DNA of 64,000 nucleotides from Pseudomonas fluvialis. GTDB taxonomy: Bacteria > Pseudomonadota > Gammaproteobacteria > Pseudomonadales > Pseudomonadaceae. The notes under the pieces are model-generated. The model ran no database searches and was not told the origin of the DNA. It saw only the letters and a program-made list of their open reading frames with translations. The stretch covers positions 62,001 to 126,000 of the forward strand of contig NZ_JACHLL010000007.1 in the NCBI RefSeq assembly GCF_014207935.1, given 5' to 3'. Shown here in pieces: positions 56,918-64,000 of this stretch. The position numbers were made by a program, and so were the translations under genes. How positions within the stretch are numbered: position 1 is the first letter of the stretch; every line of letters starts with the position of its first letter.

Positions 56918-59083
56918 TCAGTGCGGCGGGGTGTAGTTGTTGAGCGAGATGACGCGGGTCTTGCCGATGCGGTGGCGGTAGATCTCGCGCAGGTACTTGA
57001 TGGCCTTTTTCACGCTCTCGCGGGACAGGCGGATGTCGTTGATCGAGACGAACTTGTCGCGGTCATTGACCAGCTCGCGGTACTTCTTCTCGTACATCGG
57101 CTTGATGGCAAACCAGTTGGTGTCGAGGATCTTCGCCGGGTTTTCGTGCTCGTTGAGCATGGCGTCGATGCGCGCCTCGTCGAATTCCTCGGCAACGATC
57201 AGTTCCAGCAGAGCGTTGTCCAGACTCTCATCGTAGCGGTGCGGTTCGCGGGCGAAGCAGCGCTTGATGAAGGCGACGATCAGGGTGAGGAAGTCATCCG
57301 ACAGGCATGGGCTCTTCACCACCAAGGTGGTCAGCGACAGGTTGGCCGAGGCACCGATCACCAGGGCGTAGCGCTTGAGGGTGGTGTTGGGGAACAGGTT
57401 GTTGAGGTGGCTCTTGAGGCGGTTGAGGTCCATGTAGGACAGCTTGTAGTCCTTGGGCAGCGAGACGATGGACACCACCGAAGAACAGTTCTTGAAGAAA
57501 TGCATGTCGCTCAGGGCGCTGGCGTCGAAACCGGACTTCTTGTAGTTGTCCAGCGCTTCGCGGTAGCGCTTGGCCTCGATCGGCAGCAGGCTGATGCCCT
57601 CGATGGCCTGGGTCGCCTTGTTGAAGTGCGGCAGGTCGATGGAGCGGAAGAACAGGTCGTCGATGTTGAGCTTGGGCGGCTCCTTGTCGAATACCTTGAA
57701 CTTCTCGGTGGGCGTTACCGGCGTCTGCTCGGCCACCACCGACTCGGCGTAGGCGACCGCCACGGGACCTGCCAGGCTCATGAACAGGTCATTGGCATCG
57801 AGGCGGATGGTCTCGCCGATATCGATGCCGGCGCGGCGGAAGTAGTTCTGGTCGTAGTCGGTGGTCACCGCCTGGGCCGTGAGGATGTTGAAGATCTGCT
57901 GCGAGATGTACTGGTTGGCATGACGCTCCATGGCGTTCACGTCGATGTTCTGCACATTGCCGCCGTCGCTTTCCTCGGCGTAGCGCATGATGTCGTTTGA
58001 GATCAACATCATCGCGTTCCACGGGCGGATGCGGCGCATCACGCTCTCTTCGCCAGTCTCCTCGCTGTCGAAGTTGTAGGAGAAGTCCCACTCCTCGGCG
58101 AGGTACTTGCAGAGCAGGCGGCCGGCGTTGATATGCAGGGCTTCCGACATTTCTATCCGCTGATCGGAGATGCTCGGCAGGATGCACATGCCGCTGGTGA
58201 AGATCGGCTCGAAGACGAACGAGTGGTTGTCTTCCTCTTCGTTCTCCTTGGTCTCGAAGGTCTTGCTCATGTAGGAGAACTGTTGGGCCAGGCCGAACTC
58301 CGAGGCCATGCCCGAGCCGGTGCCGCCGCCGGCGCTGAATATGTAGAAGTACAGGCGTGACTGGTTGGCCTTGATCCCGCAGGAGTCGATCAGGTAGCTG
58401 TGGATGAACTTCCAGTCGGCGTTGGAGAAGCGCTGGGTGTCCTTGTTGAGGATGATCTTGGCCAGGTACTGGCCGAGGATCGGCGCGTTACCGGCGCCAC
58501 CGGCATGCACCTCGGAGAGGTCCATGATCTTCATCTTGCTGTAGTCGCTGAGGAAACCGTTGCTCTCGGCCTTGCGCGAGAAGCGGATGCGCCCCTCGAT
58601 GTCCTTGTCCAGATCGCCGAGCATCACCAGCGGCTCGATCAGGAACACCGGCTTGGCACCACGCCCGCCGGATAGCCGCAGGTTGTTGCGAATCCAGCTG
58701 GTGGGGCGCTGTTCGGCCTTGTCCTTGCTGACGTTGCTGAACTCGTTGAGGTAGAACTTGCGCGCGTTGTACACCAGCGAGGCAACGTCCAGGGCGATGT
58801 TCGAGCCGCAGCGGCCCAGACCGATGAGACACACCGAGGGGAAGTGCTGGCTGTTGCGCGGCTCGCCCGCTTCGTCACCGTGCAGACGGGGGAACACCCG
58901 GTCGCGCAGACCGTCGAGATTTTCCAGAATGCGGTCGATATCGCGCTCGGTGAAGTACAGGTATTGCTCGCCGCCAGGCAACAGACCGGGTGGTATGCCG
59001 CTGGCATCTTCTGCGGCCTCGACCGGAGCGGTGATGATGCGCGGCTCGGAAACCGTGGAATCGCTATTTTTATTTTTCTTCAT
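56918..59083 (-). CDS. Chromosomal tubulin/FtsZ-superfamily protein, 721 aa
   Basis: Large cytosolic protein with the nucleotide loops of the tubulin/FtsZ fold in order: T1 IGLGRCGSN (87-95), T3-like AGGAGNAPILG (194-204), T4 FSAGGGTGSG (249-258), an ND pair in MMLISNDIM (363-364), and a T7-like RLDANDL (428-434) with two Asp at FtsZ catalytic positions. About 290 further residues follow with no motif I know. The likely family is Pfam Tubulin_2-like. No adaptor or phage gene adjoins it; monocistronic, divergent from selD. Function unknown; it could form filaments. Confidence 0.8.
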   Translation of the reverse strand: MKKNKNSDSTVSEPRIITAPVEAAEDASGIPPGLLPGGEQYLYFTERDIDRILENLDGLRDRVFPRLHGDEAGEPRNSQHFPSVCLIGLGRCGSNIALDVASLVYNARKFYLNEFSNVSKDKAEQRPTSWIRNNLRLSGGRGAKPVFLIEPLVMLGDLDKDIEGRIRFSRKAESNGFLSDYSKMKIMDLSEVHAGGAGNAPILGQYLAKIILNKDTQRFSNADWKFIHSYLIDSCGIKANQSRLYFYIFSAGGGTGSGMASEFGLAQQFSYMSKTFETKENEEEDNHSFVFEPIFTSGMCILPSISDQRIEMSEALHINAGRLLCKYLAEEWDFSYNFDSEETGEESVMRRIRPWNAMMLISNDIMRYAEESDGGNVQNIDVNAMERHANQYISQQIFNILTAQAVTTDYDQNYFRRAGIDIGETIRLDANDLFMSLAGPVAVAYAESVVAEQTPVTPTEKFKVFDKEPPKLNIDDLFFRSIDLPHFNKATQAIEGISLLPIEAKRYREALDNYKKSGFDASALSDMHFFKNCSSVVSIVSLPKDYKLSYMDLNRLKSHLNNLFPNTTLKRYALVIGASANLSLTTLVVKSPCLSDDFLTLIVAFIKRCFAREPHRYDESLDNALLELIVAEEFDEARIDAMLNEHENPAKILDTNWFAIKPMYEKKYRELVNDRDKFVSINDIRLSRESVKKAIKYLREIYRHRIGKTRVISLNNYTPPH

Positions 59084-59266
59084 GGTCGACAGTCCGTGTG
59101 TACAGGCAGAAATTGGAGCAGACGTACCACAATGCTCCTTAGCAACTGACTATAAACGGACTAGTGGCATTCTGCCGGTAACCCATCACTCTTTTTGCCT
59201 GCCGCCGTGGGGCGGGCGGTTTGCTAGAATCGCCGCCCTGTTTTCCGTTATTGCCGAGAAAGTGCG

Positions 59267-60301
59267 ATGAGCGAGCCGATCCGCCTGACCCAGTACAGCC
59301 ACGGCGCTGGTTGTGGCTGCAAGATTTCCCCCAAGGTGCTGGAAGTGATCCTCGCCGGCAGCGGCGCGCAGAATCTCGATCCAAAGCTCTGGGTCGGCAA
59401 CGCCTCGCGTGACGATGCGGCGGTCTATGCCCTGGACGACGAGCGCGGGGTGGTTTCGACTACCGACTTCTTCATGCCTATCGTCGACGATCCCTATGAT
59501 TTCGGGCGGATTGCCGCCACCAACGCGATCAGCGATATCTACGCCATGGGCGGCGATCCGCTGATGGCCATCGCCATCCTCGGCTGGCCAGTCAATGTGC
59601 TGGCGCCGGAAGTGGCCCGCGAGGTGATTCGTGGTGGCCGCGCGGTGTGCGATGCCGCCGGTATCCCGCTGGCCGGCGGCCACTCGATCGATGCCCCGGA
59701 GCCGATCTTCGGCCTGGCGGTGACCGGTGTGGTTGAGAAGAAGCACATGAAACGCAACGACACCGCCACGGCCGGCTGCCGGCTGTACCTGACCAAGCCG
59801 CTGGGCATCGGCATCCTCACCACCGCCGAGAAGAAGGCCAAGCTGCGTGCCGAGGATATCGGTCTGGCGCGTGACTGGATGTGCACCCTGAACAAGCCGG
59901 GCGCGCGCTTCGGCAAGCTGGCCGGAGTCACGGCGATGACGGATGTCACTGGCTTCGGCCTGCTTGGCCACCTAGTGGAGATGGCCGACGGTGCCAATCT
60001 CACCGCCCAGCTGGACTACGCTGCCGTGCCGCGCCTGCCGGGCGTCGATTACTACCTGGCCGAGGGCTGTGTGCCGGGTGGCACCCTGCGTAACTTCGAC
60101 AGCTACGGCGATAAGATCGCGCCGATTTCCGAGGAGCAGCGCAACCTGCTCTGCGATCCGCAGACCAGCGGCGGCCTGCTGATTGCCGTGACGCTGGAGG
60201 GCGAGGCCGAGTTCCTCAGTGTCGCCGCCGAGCTGGGCCTGAGCCTTGCGCCCATCGGTCAGCTGGCTGCACGACAGAGCCACGCGGTAGAGGTGCTGTG
60301 A
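59267..60301 (+). CDS. selD: Selenide, water dikinase
   Basis: Makes selenophosphate from selenide and ATP for selenocysteine and selenouridine. The N-terminal catalytic loop is GAGCGCKISP with Cys16, Cys18 and Lys19; all are ordinary TGT/TGC Cys codons, so this is the Cys form and not a selenoprotein. 344 residues, intact. A TAGAAT at about 59223 is a fair -10. Its stop shares a base with the mnmH start, so both are one unit. Confidence 0.97.
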   Translation: MSEPIRLTQYSHGAGCGCKISPKVLEVILAGSGAQNLDPKLWVGNASRDDAAVYALDDERGVVSTTDFFMPIVDDPYDFGRIAATNAISDIYAMGGDPLMAIAILGWPVNVLAPEVAREVIRGGRAVCDAAGIPLAGGHSIDAPEPIFGLAVTGVVEKKHMKRNDTATAGCRLYLTKPLGIGILTTAEKKAKLRAEDIGLARDWMCTLNKPGARFGKLAGVTAMTDVTGFGLLGHLVEMADGANLTAQLDYAAVPRLPGVDYYLAEGCVPGGTLRNFDSYGDKIAPISEEQRNLLCDPQTSGGLLIAVTLEGEAEFLSVAAELGLSLAPIGQLAARQSHAVEVL

Positions 60302-61401
60302 TGCGCGACAACAGCAGCAACTACCGCGAGATTTTCCTCAACGATATCCCGCTGATGGACATGCGCGCCCCGGTGGAATTCCACAAGGGCGCCTTCCCCG
60401 GTGTGGTCAACCTGCCGCTGATGACCGATATCGAGCGGCAGAAGGTCGGTACCTGCTACAAGCAGAAGGGGCAGCAGGCGGCCATCGAGCTGGGCCATCA
60501 ACTGGTCGGCGGCCAGATCAAGGCCCAGCGGGTCGAGGCCTGGGCGGCCTTTGCCAGGGCCAACCCCAACGGCTACCTGTACTGCTTTCGTGGCGGCCTG
60601 CGCTCGCAGATCGTCCAGCAGTGGCTGGCCGAGGCCGGCATCGACTACCCACGGGTGCTCGGCGGCTACAAGGCCATGCGGACCTTCCTGATCGAGACCA
60701 CCCAGCAGGCGGTGGCCGAGTGCGATTTTGTGATCGTCGGCGGCATGACCGGCACCGGCAAGACAGAGGTAATCGCGCAACTGGGCAACAGCCTGGACCT
60801 GGAAGGCCATGCCAACCACCGCGGCTCCAGCTTCGGCAAGCGCGCCACCGGCCAGCCGGGGCAGATCGATTTCGAGAACCGCCTGGCCATCGATATCCTC
60901 AAGCAGCGCAATGCCGGCACCGAGCAGTTCGTGCTGGAGGACGAAAGCCGTCTTGTCGGCAGCTGTTCCCTGCCGCTGGAGCTGTATCAGGGCATGCAGC
61001 ACTTCCCGCTGGTGTGGCTGGAGGACAGCTTCGAGGGTCGCGCCCGGCGCATTCTCGGCGACTATGTGATCGGCCTAGCCAGCGAGTTTCGTCAGGTCCA
61101 CGGTGAGGAAGAGGGTTTTGCCCTGTTCGCCGCACGCCTGTTGCAGAGCCTCGACAACATTCTCAAACGCCTCGGCGGTGAGCGCCATGCACGGTTGCGC
61201 GCGATCATGCAGGCGGCGCTGGCCGAGCAGGAGCGCAGTGGCGAGGTGAGCCTGCACCTGGGCTGGATCGAGGGGCTGCTGAGCGAGTACTACGACCCGA
61301 TGTATGCCTTCCAGCGCGAGAGCAAGGGCGAGCGCATCGAGTTTTGCGGCGATCAGAAGGCGGTGCTGGAGTACCTGCGCCAGCGCAATCGCCGCGGCTG
61401 A
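60301..61401 (+). CDS. mnmH: tRNA 2-selenouridine synthase
   Basis: Also called SelU or YbbB: replaces sulfur by selenium in 2-thiouridine of tRNA Lys, Glu and Gln wobble positions, using selenophosphate and a geranylated intermediate. The rhodanese domain holds catalytic Cys95 in YLYCFRGGLRS and the C-terminal half a P-loop GGMTGTGKT (147-155). 366 residues. Start at the ATG 60301 rather than the GTG one codon earlier. The wobble-uridine tRNA-Gln of this window is a natural substrate. Confidence 0.96.
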   Translation: MRDNSSNYREIFLNDIPLMDMRAPVEFHKGAFPGVVNLPLMTDIERQKVGTCYKQKGQQAAIELGHQLVGGQIKAQRVEAWAAFARANPNGYLYCFRGGLRSQIVQQWLAEAGIDYPRVLGGYKAMRTFLIETTQQAVAECDFVIVGGMTGTGKTEVIAQLGNSLDLEGHANHRGSSFGKRATGQPGQIDFENRLAIDILKQRNAGTEQFVLEDESRLVGSCSLPLELYQGMQHFPLVWLEDSFEGRARRILGDYVIGLASEFRQVHGEEEGFALFAARLLQSLDNILKRLGGERHARLRAIMQAALAEQERSGEVSLHLGWIEGLLSEYYDPMYAFQRESKGERIEFCGDQKAVLEYLRQRNRRG

Positions 61402-61532
61402 TTCGAACGCAAAAATTATTCTATGGCGCTGCGGAGCTTTTTCCGCGGCGCACACTCCAATCGAGCATGGGAGTGCATCTCCCGGATGCCGGCAGTCGCC
61501 GGCGTCGTCCCCAGCGGTCGCAGGAGGCCGCC

Positions 61533-61970
61533 ATGCTCAGTCGATTATCCCAATCCGCTTTGCTGTGTCTGAGTTTGTCCCTGTCTGGTTGTGTAATGTC
61601 CGAGTGGGACCAGCGCGGTTATCCGCAGCCCCGCTATGACGGTTATGGCTACCGGCAGCCGGGCTATCCCGTTGAGCGTTACCCCGCGACGCGTTATCAC
61701 CAGCAGCCCGTGGTGGAGTACCGCTACTACCGGCAGCCGGCGCCGGTAGTGATCTACCGTCAGGAGCCCCGCCACCCTTACCGCTCCGAGCATCACCGGG
61801 AGTATCGCCAGGCCACGCCGGGCTATTGGGCGGCACCTGTCTGGGGCGGCCAGTATGTGCGCGAGCAGGAGCGGCGCTACCGTGAGCAGAGGCAGTGGCG
61901 AGAGCATCATGATCATCACCGTGACCGTGACCGTGACCGGGGGCGTGGCTGGGAGATCCGCCATTACTGA
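61533..61970 (+). CDS. Tyr/Arg/His-rich lipoprotein, 145 aa
   Basis: Predicted lipoprotein: signal MLSRLSQSALLCLSLSLSGC with lipobox Cys20, then a low-complexity chain dominated by Tyr, Arg, Pro, Gln and His (many RY, YRQP and HHRD units) and a basic DRDRDRGRG tail. No domain known to me. A near-perfect CAGGAGG ribosome-binding site precedes the ATG at 61533. The 131-bp leader after mnmH contains three short palindromes (61431-61514). It could bind metals or cell-wall polymers, which is conjecture. Confidence 0.75.
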   Translation: MLSRLSQSALLCLSLSLSGCVMSEWDQRGYPQPRYDGYGYRQPGYPVERYPATRYHQQPVVEYRYYRQPAPVVIYRQEPRHPYRSEHHREYRQATPGYWAAPVWGGQYVREQERRYREQRQWREHHDHHRDRDRDRGRGWEIRHY

Positions 61971-62058
61971 TCCGCAGTTGCCCGACCAAAGTGAGGAACG
62001 TGGTGAGGCGTGAAGTCAGGCAGACTGTCATGGTCTTCCCACTCTCTAGGAGTACTGC

Positions 62059-62310
62059 ATGGCCCTGCTGAACTTCGCCAAAGGCGCGCTGACCGCGTTC
62101 TGGCTGCTCGCGATTCTCAACCTGTTCTACCCGCTGGGCGAAGCCTGGTACTGGCCGGTCAATCTGATCGCCGGCGCTACCCTGCTGGCCCATGTCGGCG
62201 AGGTGGCGCTGTTCAACAAGCGGCTCAGCCAGCGCCCGCAGCCCTGGCTGGACCGTGTGCAGGTACTGCTGTTCGGCATTCTGCATATGCGTGGTTTGCG
62301 CCAGGCTTGA
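62059..62310 (+). CDS. DUF1145 family small membrane protein, 83 aa
   Basis: Two hydrophobic helices (ALTAFWLLAILNLFYPLG and WYWPVNLIAGATLLAHVGEVAL) and a short basic C-terminus ending HMRGLRQA. Matches the DUF1145 family of inner-membrane proteins without known function. An AGGAG site lies before the ATG. It stands between the lipoprotein and lapG genes on the same strand. Confidence 0.85.
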   Translation: MALLNFAKGALTAFWLLAILNLFYPLGEAWYWPVNLIAGATLLAHVGEVALFNKRLSQRPQPWLDRVQVLLFGILHMRGLRQA

Positions 62311-62448
62311 TTGCTCTGAATCCGACGGTTTAATCGGCGGTGGTGATTGCTTTTTGCCACGTGCCCGACGCACCATCGACAGCACAGCGGCGCCGCCTTG
62401 CTTGGAGCAGCGGCGCCGTTTTCGTCTGCTCGCTGGGGAAACCGCCGC

Positions 62449-63153
62449 TTGCTTGCCCGCCTGATCCATCGCCCTCGCCGCTGGCGCCGCACGACCCTGG
62501 TCCTGCTGCCGCTGCTGGCTGCCTTGCTGCTGATCGGCAGCCTGGAGGCAGACTGGGATTTCGGCCGCATCACCAAGCTCGCTGAGAAACGCTACGGCCC
62601 CCTGGGCAGCGCGCGCTTTCGCCTGAATGACTGGCAAGAACTGTTGCGTGTCGAGGCCGATGCGCCGGTGGGTGACAAGCTGCAGGCGGTCAATCTGTTC
62701 TTCAACCGCAACCTGCGCTTTCGCGACGATATCGCACTGTGGAAGACCAAGGACTACTGGGCCACGCCCGTCGAAGCCCTGCACAAGGGGGCGGGGGATT
62801 GCGAAGACTACGCCATCGCCAAGTACTTCACTCTGCGCAAGCTCGGGGTGCCCAGCGATAAGCTGCGCATCACTTACGTCAAGGCCGTGCGCCTGAAACA
62901 GGCGCACATGGTGCTGACCTATTACCCCACGCCCAATGCCATACCGCTGGTGCTGGACAACCTGATCGACGGCATCGTCAGCGCCGACAAGCGCAATGAT
63001 CTGGTGCCGGTGTATGCCTTCAATGCCGAAGGCATGTGGCTGCCGGGCGCCGGTGGCAACAAGCGGGTTGGCGACAGCAAGCGCCTCTCGCGTTGGGTCG
63101 ATCTGACCAAGAAAATGCAAGCAGAAGGCTTTCCGGCCGAGTCGGCCCAGTAG
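62449..63153 (+). CDS. lapG: LapG periplasmic cysteine protease
   Basis: Bacterial transglutaminase-like cysteine protease that clips the N-terminus of the surface adhesin LapA and releases cells from biofilm when c-di-GMP is low. Catalytic Cys in GDCEDYAIAK, His in QAHMVLTYY and Asp in LVLDNLID are all present. A hydrophobic signal or anchor (TLVLLPLLAALLLIGSL) precedes the mature ADWDFGRI-like start. No in-frame ATG exists upstream; I place the start at TTG 62449, with TTG 62347 as the other option. Followed by lapD after 8 bp. Confidence 0.9.
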   Translation: MLARLIHRPRRWRRTTLVLLPLLAALLLIGSLEADWDFGRITKLAEKRYGPLGSARFRLNDWQELLRVEADAPVGDKLQAVNLFFNRNLRFRDDIALWKTKDYWATPVEALHKGAGDCEDYAIAKYFTLRKLGVPSDKLRITYVKAVRLKQAHMVLTYYPTPNAIPLVLDNLIDGIVSADKRNDLVPVYAFNAEGMWLPGAGGNKRVGDSKRLSRWVDLTKKMQAEGFPAESAQ

Positions 63154-63161
63154 GAGTTTCC

Positions 63162-64000
63162 ATGTCCCTGTTCAAGCAACTGTTCATCGCCATCTGCCTG
63201 CTGATGCTGGTGAATTTCACCGGCAGCTTTCTGGTCGGGCTGGAGAGCTCGCGTGAGCAGCAGGTCAACCAGCTGCGCTCCCACGCACAGGATGCCGCGA
63301 CCGCGCTGGGCCTGTCGCTGACGCCGCATGTCAAAGACCAGCCGATGATGGAGCTGATGGTCAGCTCCATCTTCGATAGCGGCTACTTCGAGAGCATCCG
63401 GGTGATGGACCCGGTCAGCGGCGAGGTGCTGGTGGAAAGTAGCGGCATTCCGGTGACCAGCGAGGCGCCGCAGTGGTTCGCAGAACTGGTGCGCCTGCAG
63501 CCTGCGGTGGCGGACGCCATCATCAGTGATGGCTGGCGCCAGGCCGCGCGGGTCGAGGTGGTCAGTCACCCGCTGTTTGCCATCGACAAGCTGTGGAAGA
63601 GCGCCCTGGGCAGTCTGCTCTGGCTGTCGCTGTGCGGCTTGCTCAGCATCTGCCTCGGCGTGCTGCTGCTCAAGCGTCAGCTGCGCCCGCTGGACTACAT
63701 GGTCGCGCAGTCCAATGCCATCGCCCGGCGCGAGTTTCTCAGCCTGCCCGATCTGCCCAAGACACCGGAGTTCCGCCGCGTGGTGGCGGCGATGAACCAG
63801 ATGGTGGAGAAGCTCAAGGCGCTGTTCGCCGAGGAGGCGGCGCGCAGCGAGAAGCTGCGTGCAGAGGCTTATCAGGACAGCCTGACCGGGCTTGCCAACC
63901 GCCGCTATTTCGACCTGCAGCTGCAGGCCCGCCTGCACGAAGAGGAGCACGCCTGTTCCGGCCTGCTGCTGCTGCTGCGCATCAATGACCTGGGTGGCCT
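63162..64000 (+). CDS. lapD: LapD c-di-GMP receptor, N-terminal part (cut by window edge)
   Basis: Inner-membrane receptor that binds c-di-GMP inside and sequesters LapG outside. Visible are TM1 (FIAICLLMLVNFTGSFLVG), the periplasmic domain (~25-150) with the Trp-containing loop SHPLFAIDKLWKSA, TM2 (LGSLLWLSLCGLLSICLGVLLL), a HAMP segment, and the start of the degenerate GGDEF domain (YQDSLTGLANRRYFDLQLQ). 279 codons are seen and the EAL part lies beyond the window. AGGAG ribosome-binding site; operon with lapG. Confidence 0.93.
   Translation, partial: MSLFKQLFIAICLLMLVNFTGSFLVGLESSREQQVNQLRSHAQDAATALGLSLTPHVKDQPMMELMVSSIFDSGYFESIRVMDPVSGEVLVESSGIPVTSEAPQWFAELVRLQPAVADAIISDGWRQAARVEVVSHPLFAIDKLWKSALGSLLWLSLCGLLSICLGVLLLKRQLRPLDYMVAQSNAIARREFLSLPDLPKTPEFRRVVAAMNQMVEKLKALFAEEAARSEKLRAEAYQDSLTGLANRRYFDLQLQARLHEEEHACSGLLLLLRINDLGG

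Noticed and set aside
55952..58000. 682-residue plus-strand open frame over phnD and the tubulin-like gene
   Set aside because: Spans two unrelated minus-strand genes and their terminator; composition (Val, Gly, Asp, His rich) is typical of antisense translation.
59312..59326. Possible selenocysteine at the SelD active site
   Set aside because: The codons are TGT and TGC, not TGA; SelD is the cysteine form.
61537..63120. 527-residue minus-strand open frame over the lipoprotein and lapG
   Set aside because: Antisense to three plus-strand genes with clear motifs.
1..64000. CRISPR array, rRNA operon, intact prophage, toxin-antitoxin pair
   Set aside because: Looked for regular direct repeats with spacers, rRNA sequence, phage structural genes and paired small genes; none seen beyond the lone integrase at the left edge.

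Overview
The window is high-GC, densely packed bacterial DNA that reads as a Pseudomonas chromosome. The block ychF-pth-rplY-prs-tRNA(Gln)-ispE-lolB-TPR lipoprotein / hemA-prfA-prmC-moeB-murI-pagL has the same gene order as the P. aeruginosa PAO1 region around PA4661-PA4673. Malate:quinone oxidoreductase, lapG-lapD, selD-mnmH and a PctA-like chemoreceptor fit the same genus. The species is not determinable by reading; the genus is an inference from synteny and protein families.

Layout. 1-1,830: the edge of an accessory region, with a small hypothetical gene and a P4-type tyrosine integrase abutting the ychF terminator. 1,835-14,290: core housekeeping genes (ribosome and tRNA maintenance, PRPP, isoprenoid, lipoprotein export, heme, peptide release, cell wall precursor, lipid A deacylase). 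14,340-24,360: a YkgJ-type protein, a globin-coupled diguanylate cyclase and a nine-gene minus-strand operon (DUF523/DUF1722, MerR/LitR-like regulator, photolyase, NTF2-like, SDR, FAD oxidoreductase, DUF1365, cyclopropane-fatty-acid synthase, DUF2878). Its promoter sits among two matched pairs of TTGTACAA boxes and it looks like a light or singlet-oxygen response unit. 24,520-27,000: an archaeal-type AMP phosphorylase translationally coupled to a PRPP-synthetase homologue. 27,110-41,840: signalling and metabolism (GGDEF-EAL protein, amino-acid chemoreceptor, HerA-like ATPase, mqo, solute-binding protein, GST, tRNA-Gly, rsuA, uncharacterised membrane cassette, diguanylate cyclase).

41,920-53,350 is a guanidine-nitrogen assimilation locus: two paralogous solute-binding proteins, a permease and an ATPase, two DUF1989 proteins (carboxyguanidine deiminase), a biotin carboxylase annotated as urea carboxylase, and allophanate hydrolase. 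Each binding-protein gene is preceded by a good sigma-54 promoter and a guanidine-I (ykkC) riboswitch, so nitrogen limitation and guanidine appear to be read in series. Two REP-type palindromic elements sit inside this operon. Upstream lies a complete phosphonate/phosphite-family ABC transporter (53,447-56,713).

56,918-59,083 encodes a 721-residue protein of the tubulin/FtsZ superfamily with recognisable T1, T3, T4 and T7 loops, divergent from selD-mnmH. I consider it the least-described gene here. The window ends in a repeat-rich lipoprotein, a DUF1145 protein, and lapG plus a truncated lapD, the c-di-GMP-controlled switch for surface adhesin release. With three GGDEF proteins and LapD, c-di-GMP signalling is a recurrent theme.
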